Source of the DNA: CAKZYD01 sp039814715
Lineage (GTDB): Bacteria; Pseudomonadota; Alphaproteobacteria; Sphingomonadales; CAKZYD01
Assembly: GCA_039814715.1 (NCBI GenBank)
Contig: JBCCAR010000015.1
Coordinates: 16,379 to 80,378 of the forward strand
Reading direction: 5' to 3'
Length of the DNA stretch: 64,000 nucleotides
The notes under the pieces were generated by a model. The model was given only the letters and a program-made list of their open reading frames with translations. It ran no database searches and had not been told where the DNA came from. Below, piece after piece: positions 44,341 through 53,207 of the stretch. The translations under genes and the position numbers were made by a program. Numbering within the stretch: position 1 is the first letter of the stretch; each line of letters starts with the position of its first letter.

Positions 44341-45741
44341 ATGGCCCTCGATATTCTTGTGGTTGATGACGAGCAGGATATCTGCGACCTGATCTCTGGT
44401 ATTTTAAGCGACGAAGGCTATGAAACGCGCACAGCGCTGACTAGCACAGAGGCGCTTGAAGCGATTGCCAGCAGGCGGCCTTCGCTTGTGGTGCTGGATA
44501 TTTGGTTGCAAGGCTCTGAGCTCGACGGTCTTGAAATCCTTGATCGCATCAAAACCAGTGATGCCAGTTTACCGGTGATTATCATCAGTGGGCACGGGAA
44601 TGTGGAGACCGCCGTGTCCGCCATAAAGCGGGGGGCTTATGATTTCATTGAAAAGCCGTTTCAGAGCGATCATCTGCTGCTCATGGTCCAACGTGCGACT
44701 GAAGCGGAACGTCTTGCGCGTGAGAATGAAGAACTGCGCCAGCGTTCTGGTCTTGCCCAGGAGCTGACAGGAAATTCTTCGGCGATCAATCAGACACGGT
44801 CTTTGATCCAGAGGATCGCAAAAACCAACAGCCGGGTGTTGATCTCCGGACCGCCAGGATGCGGCAAAGAAGTGGCAGCGCGCATGCTGCATTCCTTCTC
44901 TCCGCGTGCAGACGAACCCTTTATCATCGCGAGCGCGGCAAATATAGAGCCAGACCGCATGGAAGCCGAGCTTTTCGGCATCGAGCAGAATGGCGAAGTG
45001 GTGCGGCCCGGCCTGCTGGAGCGTGCGCATGGCGGCATCTTGTTTTTAGACGAAGTGGCCGACATGCCGCGCAATACGCAAGCCAAGATATTGCGCGTCT
45101 TAACAGATCAGAGCTTTGAACGTTTGGGCGGCCGCACGAAGGTCAATGTCAACGTCCGTTTCATAAGCGCGACGTCGAAAGACTTAACCGAACTGATCTC
45201 CGTTGGTTCTTTCCGCGAGGACCTTTACCATCGCTTGGGGGTGGTTCCCATAGCTGTGCCGCCACTGCGCGATCGCCGGGAGGACATACCTGAACTTGCG
45301 AAAGACTTTCTGCTATCGTTGCAGCCTGGTCGCCGCTCAAACGGGCGCCAATTGCGCGTGAGTGATGATGTGATGGCAGCGCTGCAAGCTTATGAGTGGC
45401 CTGGCAATGTGCGCCAGTTGCGCAATGTGCTCGAACGGATGGTGATTTTAGCGGGGGATGAAGAAACGCTACTCCAATCAGATGCCCTGCCGGCCGAGTT
45501 ATCTGCTGATACCAACCAGCTTATGGAGGTGAACTCTCAAATCAACATTGTGACCTCTTCCTTGCGCGAAGCGCGCGAGGCCTTTGAGCGAGAATATTTG
45601 AAAGTTCAAATCCGCCGCTTTTCCGGTAACATTTCCAAGACAGCTGCCTTTGTTGGCATGGAGCGGTCAGCCTTGCACCGGAAACTGAAGTCCCTCGGCC
45701 TGAATATGTCGCGCCGTGATGGAACGAGCGACGACGCTTAA
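44341..45741 (+). CDS. ntrX: Response regulator NtrX
   Basis: A 466-residue protein with receiver domain ILVVDDEQDICDLISG and Asp in LVVLDIWLQGSELDG. The AAA+ module has Walker A ISGPPGCGKEVAA and LFLDEVADMP. The GAFTGA loop of sigma54 activators is missing: at the matching point the sequence reads FGIEQNGEVVRPG. A Fis-type C-terminal HTH (GNISKTAAFVGMERSALHRK) is present. Loss of GAFTGA is known for alphaproteobacterial NtrX and implies sigma54-independent action. Confidence 0.95.
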   Translation: MALDILVVDDEQDICDLISGILSDEGYETRTALTSTEALEAIASRRPSLVVLDIWLQGSELDGLEILDRIKTSDASLPVIIISGHGNVETAVSAIKRGAYDFIEKPFQSDHLLLMVQRATEAERLARENEELRQRSGLAQELTGNSSAINQTRSLIQRIAKTNSRVLISGPPGCGKEVAARMLHSFSPRADEPFIIASAANIEPDRMEAELFGIEQNGEVVRPGLLERAHGGILFLDEVADMPRNTQAKILRVLTDQSFERLGGRTKVNVNVRFISATSKDLTELISVGSFREDLYHRLGVVPIAVPPLRDRREDIPELAKDFLLSLQPGRRSNGRQLRVSDDVMAALQAYEWPGNVRQLRNVLERMVILAGDEETLLQSDALPAELSADTNQLMEVNSQINIVTSSLREAREAFEREYLKVQIRRFSGNISKTAAFVGMERSALHRKLKSLGLNMSRRDGTSDDA

Positions 45742-45775
45742 CGATGGCATTTGGGGCAAAGGGTAAGAGGGCGTC

Positions 45776-47152
45776 ATGCGGGTCTTAGTATGCGGGGCAG
45801 GGCGCGTGGGCTATTCCATTGCCCGTAGATTGAGCCAGCAGCGCAATGATGTGATGGTGATTGACCAGTCCGTCGAGCTGATTTCCAATGTGACCGAGGC
45901 CCTTGATGTGCAAGGTCTCGTCGGGTTTGCTTCCTCGCCTGAAGTGCTCGATCAAGCCGACGCGTCTGACGCAGACATGATCATCGCTGTGACGTTGTCT
46001 GATGAAGTCAACATGATTGCCTGCCAGGTGGCACATTCACTGTTTAATGTGCCAACCAAAATTGCCCGGGTCCGCAATCAAGCCTATCTAGGGCGGGCAT
46101 GGTCTGACTTGTTCAACCGCGATAATCTGCCAATTGATGTCATTATTTCGCCAGAGGTGGAAATTGCGGCGGCCATTCAGCGGCGCATTGAGCTGCCAGG
46201 CGCGTTCGACATTGTCCCATTTGCTGGGGGCGAGATTTCTGCCTTGGGCATTCATGTGGACGGCGAATGCCCGGTTGTAGATACCCCGCTGCGCCAACTT
46301 GAAACTCTATTCCCAGACTTAGAACTCACGGTTGTCGGCATCGTCAGAAGCGGACGAATACTGGTACCATCCGCTGATGATATGATGCTCATCGGTGACC
46401 GCGCGTACATTACATGCGGAAAAAGCCAAATCAATCGAGCGCTGGGCGTTTTTGGCAAAGAAACATCAGAAAGTGGCAGGATCGTCATCGCTGGCGGCGG
46501 GAATATCGGGTATTTTCTTGCAAATGACTTGCGCGCCAATGGTATGGCCAAAACGGTGTCTGTTTTGGAAAATGACCGCGAAAGAGCAGAGAAACTCTCT
46601 CAACTCTTGCCGGATGTTTCCATCCTCCACGGCAGCGCGCTCGATACAGATTTGCTGGATGAGATCGGTGTGTCCAAGGCAGACCGGATCGTCAGTGTCA
46701 CAAATGATGATGAAGTCAATATTCTGGGCGCTTTGCTTGCCAAAAAACTCGGCACGAAACGGGCTATCACGTTGGTGAACAATCCGACCTTTTCGCCGCT
46801 TTTAGGCTCTCTTGGGCTCGATGTGGTGATTGATCCTCGTGAGATAACCGTGTCAAAAATTCTAGGAGAAATTCGCCGCGGGCGCATTCGCGGTGTTTAC
46901 TCGCTAGAAGATGGGCGGGCTGAAATCATTGAAGCGGAAGCGTTAGACACATCCGCGCTTGTCGGGCAAACAATCGCTAAAGCAAAACTGCCCGATGGCA
47001 TCCGCATTGGGTCTGTCTTGCGCGATGGTAAGGTTCTTTCTGCCCGCTCAGACACAGTCATAAGAGCCAAGGACCGCGTCGTGATCTTTGCCTTGTCCGA
47101 CATGGTGAGCAAGGTTGAGCAATTGTTTGCCGTTCGTTTGGATTATTTCTAG
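45776..47152 (+). CDS. trkA: Trk potassium uptake regulator TrkA
   Basis: A 458-residue protein with two tandem RCK units, each with a Rossmann NAD site (GAGRVGYSIARRLSQ at the start, GGGNIGYFLANDL near residue 240) and a C-terminal TrkA-C part. It gates the TrkH channel-like transporter. It follows ntrX and precedes trkH, the standard alphaproteobacterial order. Confidence 0.96.
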   Translation: MRVLVCGAGRVGYSIARRLSQQRNDVMVIDQSVELISNVTEALDVQGLVGFASSPEVLDQADASDADMIIAVTLSDEVNMIACQVAHSLFNVPTKIARVRNQAYLGRAWSDLFNRDNLPIDVIISPEVEIAAAIQRRIELPGAFDIVPFAGGEISALGIHVDGECPVVDTPLRQLETLFPDLELTVVGIVRSGRILVPSADDMMLIGDRAYITCGKSQINRALGVFGKETSESGRIVIAGGGNIGYFLANDLRANGMAKTVSVLENDRERAEKLSQLLPDVSILHGSALDTDLLDEIGVSKADRIVSVTNDDEVNILGALLAKKLGTKRAITLVNNPTFSPLLGSLGLDVVIDPREITVSKILGEIRRGRIRGVYSLEDGRAEIIEAEALDTSALVGQTIAKAKLPDGIRIGSVLRDGKVLSARSDTVIRAKDRVVIFALSDMVSKVEQLFAVRLDYF

Positions 47153-47197
47153 TCAGACGATGTCTATCACCTGGGCGCAAAACGGCAGAAAAGAGCC

Positions 47198-48646
47198 ATG
47201 GTAGCGGCGCTGCGCTTGCTTGGCTGGACGCTTCTGCCGTTCGCAGTTTTTGGCTATGTGGCTTGGGCCGTATCACTTGCTGATCCGCTTGATCCTGCCA
47301 CCATCGTTTGGTTCGTCTTTGCAAGCGTGATCCTGTTTGCTGCGATCATGCTGCTAATTATCACCAGCATGGATGATACGAGTACCGGCCGGCTTCAGGC
47401 TGTATTTACGCCCTTGTTAGTGGCTGCCTGCTGCCCGTTGGTCATCGGCCTGCCATTTATCTTTACCGATGTGCTCTCCATGCCCTTCGCTGCATGGTTT
47501 GAAGGCGTTAGCGCATTAACAACAACGGGCGGCTCTGCAGCGGGACCGCCCACGACGTTGCCAGATGCACTTGTCGTGTGGCGCTGCGTTTGTGAGTGGC
47601 TGGGTGGATGGATTTTTATTTGTTTTGCCATTGCTATTCAGCCAGTCCTCAACATTGCAGGCATGCGCTATGCGGTGAACATCCTTCCGCGCACAGAGAC
47701 GCGTAGTTTTTACCATCGAACAGTTGAGACATCTGTTCTTTTAGCCAAGCTTTATGCAGCCCTGACAGCCATAGCGACCTTGTTATTGCTATTATCGGGA
47801 GCAGAGTTCTATCTTGCCTTGCCTTTAGCAATGACCGGGCTTGCAACCGGAGGCTATTTGCCGACAGAACAAGGCTTGACGAGTATTACCGGCTTTCCGG
47901 TCAAAGCGGTGTTCTTCTTCGTGCTTGTTCTGGGCAGTATGAACTTCACATTATATTACGCTGCATTTCGGGGCCGCCTTGGCCAGACCACACGTTTTGT
48001 GGAAGTGCGTGGTATCGTGCGGATGCTCATTTTGGCCGTTTTAGCGATGGTTGCGGTGTCCCTGTTATCTGGCGATATAGCCAAAGGGCAGGTGTCATTT
48101 GTTGATACGGTATTTCTTTCCATTTCCGCCATCTCAACCTCTGGCATATCGCCACTGGGCACACAGACGGCGTCTTTGTCTGTCGGCATCTTGCTTTTGA
48201 GCTTGTGCGTCATTGGCGGCATGGCAGGCTCAACAACGGGCGGCGTTAAAATCCTGCGCGCCCTGCTGATAGATCGGTTTGTTAATTCTGAACTTGCCCG
48301 GCTTGGAAACCCACATAAAGTTAGCCCCGTGGAATATGCAGGCCGCGTCATTCGCGTGTCAGACATGCTTGGTATTTGGTCACTTGTACTGGTTGTTGCT
48401 GCCACCATCGCCATTGGGTCGCTTGTTCTGAGCGCGCTGCAAATGCCCTTCTTATCCGCTATTTCTGTCAGTGTGTCAGCGGTCACCAATGCTGGGCCCT
48501 TGCCGTACATCATGGACCCAAAATTTGCGGGCTATGCGGCCATGAGTTCCGCAATGATGGGAACATGCGGTGTGCTCATGTTGCTTGGTAAACTTGAGTT
48601 TTTACTAGTTCTAGCCTTTCTATTTTCCAAACTATTTCGGCTTTAA
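47198..48646 (+). CDS. trkH: Trk potassium transporter membrane subunit
   Basis: A 482-residue polytopic membrane protein with the four pore-like selectivity segments of the Trk/Ktr family: SALTTTGGSAA, GLATGGYLPTE, SISAISTSGISPLG with GGMAGSTTGGVK, and SVSAVTNAGPLP. It imports K+ under control of TrkA, encoded immediately upstream. It is followed by the hfq promoter region. Confidence 0.94.
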   Translation: MVAALRLLGWTLLPFAVFGYVAWAVSLADPLDPATIVWFVFASVILFAAIMLLIITSMDDTSTGRLQAVFTPLLVAACCPLVIGLPFIFTDVLSMPFAAWFEGVSALTTTGGSAAGPPTTLPDALVVWRCVCEWLGGWIFICFAIAIQPVLNIAGMRYAVNILPRTETRSFYHRTVETSVLLAKLYAALTAIATLLLLLSGAEFYLALPLAMTGLATGGYLPTEQGLTSITGFPVKAVFFFVLVLGSMNFTLYYAAFRGRLGQTTRFVEVRGIVRMLILAVLAMVAVSLLSGDIAKGQVSFVDTVFLSISAISTSGISPLGTQTASLSVGILLLSLCVIGGMAGSTTGGVKILRALLIDRFVNSELARLGNPHKVSPVEYAGRVIRVSDMLGIWSLVLVVAATIAIGSLVLSALQMPFLSAISVSVSAVTNAGPLPYIMDPKFAGYAAMSSAMMGTCGVLMLLGKLEFLLVLAFLFSKLFRL

Positions 48647-48800
48647 CATTGATAAAACATAGGCCTATTGCCTGCTTTTTGATCATATTTAACACAAGCG
48701 ACTGAGAAAGCATTGTGAACCTTTCAGAAGCTTGTTAAGCGGTTATCGCAGAAAAATATAAGGTTCGGTTTTTTCATAAACAAAGAAGCAAAGACTCCTA

Positions 48801-49052
48801 ATGTCAGATAAAACCCATAACTTGCAGGACGTATTCCTCAATACTGTTCGAAAATCAAAAACGCCGGTGACCGTCTTTTTGGTCAATGGCGTGAAACTAC
48901 AAGGCGTGATCACTTGGTTTGACAATTTTTGCGTCCTTTTGCGGCGTGACGGTCAGGCCCAATTGGTCTATAAGCATGCGATATCTACAATCATGCCGAC
49001 CACACCGATTTCTCTCTTCGAGGGCCATGAGCAGCCTGGTGCAGATGAATAG
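48801..49052 (+). CDS. hfq: RNA chaperone Hfq
   Basis: An 83-residue protein with the Sm1 motif VFLVNGVKLQGVITWFDNF and the Sm2 part LVYKHAISTIMP; the core matches proteobacterial Hfq with a short acidic tail. The hexamer pairs sRNAs with mRNAs. The 154-base upstream gap contains a possible -10-like stretch (AATATAAG near 48756), but no firm promoter can be assigned. hflX follows, the usual hfq-hflX order. Confidence 0.96.
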   Translation: MSDKTHNLQDVFLNTVRKSKTPVTVFLVNGVKLQGVITWFDNFCVLLRRDGQAQLVYKHAISTIMPTTPISLFEGHEQPGADE

Positions 49053-49130
49053 AGCTTAGATCTCCTGGCGCAGTCTAAAACAGTTGATCGTCGCAGGGCT
49101 AAGCAAACTGCTTGGGTCGTCCATCCCATT

Positions 49131-50390
49131 ATGCCTCGTCGGGACCGGGATGACACGCGCCATGACCTTTTGAAACTAGACGAAGCCGTCGGCTTGGCCC
49201 AGGCCATTGATTTGGTTATTTCCCAGTCTCATCGCGTTCCGCTGAGGCGGGTTGCGCCGGGTGAATTGTTCGGGTCTGGCCAACTGCAGCGCTTTGCCGA
49301 TGATATGGTGGATGAGAAGCCTGATCTGGTGATCATCAATGCAGCCTTATCACCTGTTCAGCAGCGGAATCTTGAGCGCCGCCTGAAAACAAAAGTCATC
49401 GACCGAACGGGTCTGATTTTAGAGATTTTTGGACGGCGCGCGCAAACGAGGGAGGGGGCGCTGCAAGTGGAGCTGGCCCATCTCACGTATCAGCAAGGCC
49501 GCCTTGTGCGCTCTTGGACGCACCTAGAGCGTCAGCGCGGTGGCGGCGGCTTTCTTGGCGGCCCTGGTGAAACGCAGATCGAGACAGACCGCCGGTTGCT
49601 CAGGGAGCGTATTCAAAGCCTAAAGTCCCGCTTAGAAGACGTGAAGCGGACACGCACGCTTGCAAGACGCAAACGCACCCGCGCGCCGTTTCCTGTTGTG
49701 GCTTTGGTCGGCTACACCAACGCAGGAAAATCAACACTCTTTAACCGGATGACCAAGGCCGAGGTGTTGTCGAAAGACATGCTGTTTGCAACGCTCGATC
49801 CAACGGTGCGAAAGATCGTTTTGCCCGGCGGTGAAACGGCGATGTTGAGCGATACGGTTGGCTTTATTTCTAATTTGCCAACTGAGCTCATAGCCGCCTT
49901 CCGCGCAACCCTTGAAGAAGTAATCCACGCGGACCTGCTTCTCCATGTGCACGATGTCTCCGCTGATGACTATGATGCGCAGCGCGCCGATGTCCTGACT
50001 GTGCTGAAAGACCTTGGCGTTGATCCAAGCATTGAAGACGGGCCGCCCATAGCCAATGTCTACAATAAGATAGACTGCTTGTCTGAAGAGGATAAAACTG
50101 CCTGGCAGGCGCTCGCACGGCGCCGCAGCAACAGTCATTTAACGTCTGCCGCCACAGGTGAGGGCGTCGATGCTCTTCTTTTGGCGATTGAGAAAAGCCT
50201 TCCAGATATCACCAGCCATTTACATCTAGAAGTACCCCACGCGAATGCAGCCGCTCTTGGCACAGCTTATCGGATGGGGCGGAATGTCAGCGAAGTAAAT
50301 GCAACGGAAACTTCAGTCCTTCTGGAAGGTGATTTTACGCCGCAGGCGCAGGCGCGGCTAGTTCAAGATGGCGCCATATTGAAAAACTGA
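49131..50390 (+). CDS. hflX: GTPase HflX
   Basis: A 419-residue protein. The N-terminal HflX domain is followed by GGGFLGGPGETQIETDRR and a coiled linker. The G domain has G1 ALVGYTNAGKSTLFNRM, G3 in LSDTVGFISNLP, and NKID in YNKIDCL. It splits stalled ribosomes and associates with 50S subunits. It converges with mazG (2-base gap). Confidence 0.96.
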   Translation: MPRRDRDDTRHDLLKLDEAVGLAQAIDLVISQSHRVPLRRVAPGELFGSGQLQRFADDMVDEKPDLVIINAALSPVQQRNLERRLKTKVIDRTGLILEIFGRRAQTREGALQVELAHLTYQQGRLVRSWTHLERQRGGGGFLGGPGETQIETDRRLLRERIQSLKSRLEDVKRTRTLARRKRTRAPFPVVALVGYTNAGKSTLFNRMTKAEVLSKDMLFATLDPTVRKIVLPGGETAMLSDTVGFISNLPTELIAAFRATLEEVIHADLLLHVHDVSADDYDAQRADVLTVLKDLGVDPSIEDGPPIANVYNKIDCLSEEDKTAWQALARRRSNSHLTSAATGEGVDALLLAIEKSLPDITSHLHLEVPHANAAALGTAYRMGRNVSEVNATETSVLLEGDFTPQAQARLVQDGAILKN

Positions 50391-50391
50391 A

Positions 50392-51219
50392 TTAAGTCTC
50401 TTCTTCGGCCTTAGCCTGCTGCCAGGCAGCTTCCATTTCTTCAAGTCCTGCCGTTTCCATAGACATTGCCTGCGCCGATAGGCTGCTCTCCATAACGCGA
50501 AACCGCTTCTCAAATTTTTGATTGGCCTGGCGCATAGCGTCATCAGCAGACACCCCAAGTTTGCGTAGATAGTTCACGCAGCTAAAGAGTACGTCTCCCG
50601 CTTCATCAAGTGTTGCAGCGTCATCTTGAGATGCGGCCGCCTCACTCAACTCTTCAAGCTCTTCGCTTAACTTTAAGCGCGCGCCGCTTTCATCAGGCCA
50701 ATCAAAGCCCACACGAGCGGCGCGCTTTTGCAGTTTTTCAGCGCGTGTTACGGCGGGCAGGGCTTTAGCAATTCCGTCCAACGCAGACACTGCGCCATTT
50801 GTCTTTGCCCCGCGTTCAATGGCTTTCATGTCTTCCCACGAGCGCGTTTGATCTTGCGCGTTGTCTATCCCTTTTTGCTGGGAAAATACGTGTGGGTGGC
50901 GGCGTATCATCTTGTTTGAAATGGTTTTTATGACATCATACAGTGTGAATTCGCCGTTTTCGCTCGCCATTTGAGCATGAAAGACCACTTGCAATAAAAG
51001 ATCGCCGAGCTCATTACACACGTCCTCAGGTGTTCCGCTTTCTATGGCATCGACCACCTCATAGGCTTCTTCAATCGTGTATGGCGCGATGGACTTTGAT
51101 GTTTGCTTAATATCCCAGGGGCAGCCGGTCTCAGGATGTCGTAAATCCGCCATAATGCTTGCCAATTCTTTGATGGCAGCGGCGATAGTGTGATCATTTT
51201 CGTTGTTTTTTAGTGTCAT
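50392..51219 (-). CDS. mazG: Nucleoside triphosphate pyrophosphohydrolase MazG
   Basis: 275 residues from the ATG at 51219; the frame extends to 51363 but the added 48 residues are not family-like. The first MazG repeat carries GCPWDIKQTSKSIAPYTIEE and ELGDLLLQVVFHAQMA. The second repeat has EEELSEAA-type residues and DEAGDVLFSCVNYLRK. It hydrolyses all NTPs to NMPs, affecting ppGpp signalling. It is the last host gene before the small exported proteins on the left flank of the prophage. Confidence 0.94.
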   Translation of the reverse strand: MTLKNNENDHTIAAAIKELASIMADLRHPETGCPWDIKQTSKSIAPYTIEEAYEVVDAIESGTPEDVCNELGDLLLQVVFHAQMASENGEFTLYDVIKTISNKMIRRHPHVFSQQKGIDNAQDQTRSWEDMKAIERGAKTNGAVSALDGIAKALPAVTRAEKLQKRAARVGFDWPDESGARLKLSEELEELSEAAASQDDAATLDEAGDVLFSCVNYLRKLGVSADDAMRQANQKFEKRFRVMESSLSAQAMSMETAGLEEMEAAWQQAKAEEET

Positions 51220-51277
51220 AGAATAGTTTTTGCCTGATAATATTGCTATGAAGACGACGATCGGATTGGAGCACTCA

Positions 51278-51532
51278 ATGTATGCAAGTCTAGCCCAAAA
51301 GGCGCTCACCGTACCAGCGATACTGGCGCTCGTTGGGGCGACAGCTCTGATAGAGCAGGGCATGCCGTCACCGGCTGTATCGACGCCAGCTCAGGCGCTT
51401 CCAGTGCAACTGATCGACGTGCATGTTTCCCCAGTGAATACATACGATCCAGGCAGTATAAACACGCTAGGCTGCGACAAGCCGTCGCCAGCGGAACGCA
51501 TGGGGTATGCTATTCGCTTGGCCTCTTTGTAA
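51278..51532 (+). CDS. Small exported hypothetical protein
   Basis: 84 residues from the ATG at 51278, favoured by TTGGAG six bases upstream; in-frame starts at 51248 (ATG) and 51230 (TTG) exist. It has an N-terminal hydrophobic segment (ALTVPAILALVGATALI) that could be a signal or anchor, then a Pro/Ser/Val-rich stretch and CDKPSPAERMGYAIRLASL. I recognise no family. It diverges from mazG. Confidence 0.45.
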   Translation: MYASLAQKALTVPAILALVGATALIEQGMPSPAVSTPAQALPVQLIDVHVSPVNTYDPGSINTLGCDKPSPAERMGYAIRLASL

Positions 51533-51604
51533 GAGCTAGCAGGCGCCCACACCATTTTTTAAAGCTCACCATCTATAAATGTCGCACCTGTAAGGAGAAG
51601 GTGC

Positions 51605-52108
51605 GTGAAGTCTGTCTTGTTCATGGCGATCGCTTTGTGCGGCCTTGGCGTCTGGTTCGTTCAGAGTATAGAAAATGGCCAAGGGTTTGGATCAAATCAA
51701 AACCCTGCGTCGTCTCAGGCAAAGTCAGCGCCTGTTATTGGGCGAAAGTACCAAGTTGAACGCGAGAATGACGGCCATTTCTACCTCAATGCAAGCGTTG
51801 AGGGGCGTCCCATCAGGTTCATGGTCGATAGCGGTGCGTCACATGTTATGTTAACGAGCCAAGACGCTAAACGCCTCGGGCGCTTTATCAAAAAGCAAGA
51901 CTTGGTCCATGAGTTCCATACAGCCAACGGCGTGAACATGGCGGCGAAAGTAACACTTTCGCTTTTGCGCATTGGCGGGAGAGACTTCGCAAAAGTCGAC
52001 GCCTATGTCTTTCCAGATGGCCTTTCAATATCCTTGCTAGGGCAATCAGTGCTGAGCCGCTTTGCAGCCGTTGAAATGCGGCAACAGCAAATGGAGCTTC
52101 GGTGGTAG
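51605..52108 (+). CDS. Membrane-tethered retropepsin-like aspartic protease
   Basis: 167 residues from GTG 51605, with AAGGAGAAGG upstream. It has one N-terminal membrane helix (SVLFMAIALCGLGVWFV), then the clan AA active-site motif FMVDSGASHVMLT (Asp-Ser-Gly, about residue 77). Later beta strands end with LLGQSVLSRF, the usual second conserved block of the TIGR02281-type family. It probably acts as a homodimer facing the periplasm. The substrate is unknown. It is the last plus-strand host gene before the prophage junction. Confidence 0.8.
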   Translation: MKSVLFMAIALCGLGVWFVQSIENGQGFGSNQNPASSQAKSAPVIGRKYQVERENDGHFYLNASVEGRPIRFMVDSGASHVMLTSQDAKRLGRFIKKQDLVHEFHTANGVNMAAKVTLSLLRIGGRDFAKVDAYVFPDGLSISLLGQSVLSRFAAVEMRQQQMELRW

Positions 52109-52185
52109 AGCTCGATTGGTATCTGTCACGTCCTCAAAGGATAAGTTTGAATACAGTAAGGCGTATGGAGACAGTAGGCGTATTG

Positions 52186-52614
52186 CTAAAGAGCGGTGAC
52201 TCTCGCTATTCCTCCAGCACCCAATTTAACATAATATATAGAGCTCGCGGAATTATGTCCCTGTGATTGGACTGCAGCGCTCGCAGGCTCGGGCGACAGA
52301 AAAACACCACAAATCAATGCGATAGAGGCGGCAAGGCTGGCCATTTTGGTCGCCATTTTTTGATAAAAACCGGCGCTTTCCATGTCCCCTTTGTGGGCAG
52401 TGCGCCAGAAGTTCAACTCGGCTAAAGCGACCTCCGGGTCGATGCCTGCCATTTGAGAAATTGCGACCATATGAGCGTCGGCAGGCAGTGTTTTTCCTGT
52501 CCGATAATTCGATATCACGGCGCTTGCGACGCCCAACTTTAATCCAATTTTTCGATCGCTGTTGAAGCCCTGAGCTTCACGAGCAAGGTCCAGATAGTCG
52601 TCTATCGATCGCAT
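52186..52614 (-). CDS. Prophage repressor-like HTH protein with hydrophobic C-terminal segment
   Basis: 142 residues from the ATG at 52614, selected because CAGGAGAAG lies 5-8 bases upstream; the longer frame to 52650 lacks this. The N-terminal HTH is in DRKIGLKLGVASAVISNYRTG (about 20-40), as in Cro/CI and DUF3693-type phage regulators. Residues about 93-112 (KMASLAASIALICGVFLSPE) are hydrophobic, so it could be membrane-bound or carry a buried helix. Its last 20 or so codons run across a dif-like sequence. It is divergent from the early genes and probably maintains lysogeny. Confidence 0.65.
   Translation of the reverse strand: MRSIDDYLDLAREAQGFNSDRKIGLKLGVASAVISNYRTGKTLPADAHMVAISQMAGIDPEVALAELNFWRTAHKGDMESAGFYQKMATKMASLAASIALICGVFLSPEPASAAVQSQGHNSASSIYYVKLGAGGIARVTAL
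52224..52251 (-). other. dif-like XerCD site, probable left prophage junction (attL)
   Basis: Read on the minus strand, 52240-52224 is TATATA-TTATGTTAAAT. The last 11 bases are identical to the proteobacterial XerD arm of dif and the central hexamer differs by one base from TGTATA. The XerC half (52251-52241, TCCGCGAGCTC) keeps only three central bases of the consensus. A perfect XerD arm with a degraded XerC arm is what a junction with a dif-integrating element looks like. The host would be to the left and the element to the right. It lies inside the repressor 3' end. Confidence 0.6.
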
Positions 52615-52644
52615 AGTGTCTTCTCCTGATACGCAAACGCTAAC

Positions 52645-52709
52645 ACTCAATACTCATTGACGGTGAGCATTTTTTGTGAGTTCTTTCTCACCGCTCACCA
52701 CTGTTGAGC
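52645..52709. promoter_or_regulatory. Cluster of CTCA/TGAG half-sites, candidate operators
   Basis: In the repressor/early-gene intergenic region three short inverted repeats are packed within 57 bases: CTCA-N7-TGAG (52653-52667), GTGAG-TTCTTT-CTCAC (52676-52691) and GCTCA-N7-TGAGC (52693-52709), with another CTCA at 52645. A TTGACG that could serve as a -35 box lies at 52657-52662. This is the expected position and form of repressor operators controlling both directions. Confidence 0.5.
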
Positions 52710-52785
52710 ATGTTCTCTCCTGGACCCAAAGCCGTTCCGACCCCCCGGACGGCGGCGGGGACGGAGAGCGAGTAACACGGAGAGA

Positions 52786-53022
52786 ATGAACATGACCCCA
52801 ACGATCGAGTTACCTACCGTTCATCCCAGGTTAACCATATTGGACGCGACAGACCTGTCGAACGTGCATGGCCATCCGGCGACAGAGAGCGTTCTGGAGA
52901 AACCCTACAACGAGGGCCGCCGCGCCGCTTTCAATGGCCGCGAAGAATACGAAAACCCCTATACGGGCAACACCGTGGCCTGGTCTCTGTGGCAACGCGG
53001 CTGGCTGGATGCTCGGCAATGA
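52786..53022 (+). CDS. Rmf/CrpP-like small protein 1
   Basis: A 78-residue protein, the first rightward early gene. The C-terminal 40 residues follow the ribosome modulation factor pattern: KPYNEGRRAAFNGR, then NPYTGNTVAWSLWQRGWLDAR, corresponding to the E. coli Rmf motif with CPY and a terminal W-x-x-GW-x-x-A. The N-terminal part is an unrelated polar segment. Family members dimerise or inhibit ribosomes (Rmf), and the related CrpP family is linked to quinolone tolerance; the role here is unknown. AGAG precedes the ATG. Confidence 0.6.
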   Translation: MNMTPTIELPTVHPRLTILDATDLSNVHGHPATESVLEKPYNEGRRAAFNGREEYENPYTGNTVAWSLWQRGWLDARQ

Positions 53023-53141
53023 GTGTGCTACAGCAAAAAGGCGCAGGGAGAGAACGCGCTAATCGTAGGTTTGGACGCCTGCCGATTGTTCTGCTTGGGT
53101 CTCTCCCCGCTTGCTTCCCGTTTGGACGGGGACGCGGCGTT

Positions 53142-53207
53142 GGCGGTGAGCATTGGTCTACTGGCAGGGTTGGAAACCTGACAGCATGGTGTGGCTTGCT
53201 CACCGCC
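53142..53207. repeat. 11-bp perfect inverted repeat in the early noncoding region
   Basis: GGCGGTGAGCA (53142-53152) is the exact reverse complement of TGCTCACCGCC (53197-53207), with 44 bases between them; the interior contains a smaller CAGG...CCTG stem (53165-53180). The arms share GGTGAGCA/TGCTCACC with the operator region at 52.66 kb. It sits in a 385-base stretch (53023-53407) with no credible coding frame. It could be a structured RNA, replication origin element or distant operator. Confidence 0.55.

Noticed and set aside
48649..48680. Small AGGC-CTATT-GCCT hairpin with T5 after trkH as terminator
   Set aside because: The stem is only 4 bp. It may contribute, but the support is too weak for a separate feature.
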